Below are positions 5,224-5,269 of a stretch of 5,269 bases of DNA, in pieces (the stretch's first letter is position 1; every line of letters begins with the position of its first letter). Made by a program: the position numbers and the translations under genes. The notes under the pieces were generated by a model. That model had not been told where the DNA came from. It saw only the letters and a list, made by a program, of their open reading frames with translations, and searched no databases. Source of the DNA: Peptococcaceae bacterium (lineage in GTDB: Bacteria > Bacillota > Dehalobacteriia > UBA4068 > UBA4997); NCBI GenBank assembly GCA_019421315.1, contig JAHZFN010000251.1, positions 1 through 5,269 on the forward strand, read 5' to 3'.

Positions 5224-5229
5224 ATTATA
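5224..5229 (-). promoter_or_regulatory. Possible -10 box for murI inside the repeat
   Basis: On the minus strand this is a perfect TATAAT; the same place in gyrB-side units 1-3 reads TATCAT. The start point would be near 5217, giving a 45-nt leader. At 17-nt spacing the -35 hexamer is CAAAAT, a poor match, and there is no extended -10 TG, so this is a weak call. Confidence 0.3.
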
Positions 5230-5269
5230 ATTCGGCAAAACCTATTATTTTGTTGATTTCTATATCTGA

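Larger units (their letters stand above)
5178..5269 (-). repeat. Diverged copy of the ~82-bp repeat abutting murI, plus the start of a second
   Basis: From 5178 the plus strand reads ATTGACCTCTCTATCTGTTA and follows the units at 928-1214 through CTTCGTATTTA, GCTAAAGTAT and TATAATTCGGCAAAA. The unit is shortened (about 74 bp, to 5251) and has a 1-nt insertion relative to the gyrB-side units. At 5252 a second copy seems to begin (GTTGATTTCTATATCTG against ATTGACCTCTCTATCTG) and runs off the edge. The orientation relative to the downstream gene is the same as at gyrB, and its proximal end is only 5 bp from the murI start codon. Confidence 0.85.

Overview
The window looks like chromosomal DNA from a low-to-moderate GC Firmicute, most likely a clostridial relative. 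The evidence is a Gram-positive-style GyrB, a membrane protein pairing an N-terminal HAAS/DUF1700-like domain with a C-terminal DUF4097-like beta-strand domain, AT-rich intergenic DNA, sigma-A type promoters, U-tailed terminators and tRNA genes with encoded CCA. No transposase, phage or CRISPR gene is visible, and the species cannot be named from this sequence.

Layout. (1) 1-907, minus: the first 302 codons of gyrB, running off the left edge, with an acidic N-terminal extension. (2) 908-1838: a 931-bp divergent intergenic region. It holds a tandem array of about 82-bp units directly upstream of gyrB, a decayed 62-codon minus-strand ORF whose 3' end merges into the array, a strong minus-strand promoter that would give gyrB a leader of about 550 nt, a stretch with an interrupted dyad, and a near-consensus plus-strand promoter. 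(3) 1839-3572, plus: a 577-aa HAAS-multi-TM-DUF4097 protein followed by a strong terminator. (4) 3699-4192, minus: three tRNA genes in two transcription units, tRNA-Ser(TGA)-tRNA-Ser(GCT) and tRNA-Arg(ACG), with two promoters and a shared terminator. (5) 4236-4288: a long AT-rich stem-loop between the tRNA promoter and murI. (6) 4354-5172, minus: a complete murI (glutamate racemase). (7) 5178-5269: another copy of the gyrB-upstream repeat, directly abutting murI, with a second copy starting at the edge.

The genes do not form one pathway. GyrB (DNA supercoiling), MurI (D-glutamate for peptidoglycan) and the tRNAs are housekeeping, and the membrane protein may sense or signal envelope state. 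The most notable feature is the shared repeat. It lies immediately 5' of two unrelated housekeeping genes, in the same orientation relative to both. It carries a Shine-Dalgarno-like AGAGG at its gene-proximal end, and this is the only visible ribosome binding site for murI. Its bases can be read as the tail of a small ORF whose stop codon overlaps that site. This suggests a dispersed 5'-leader element, possibly derived from the end of a small upstream gene.
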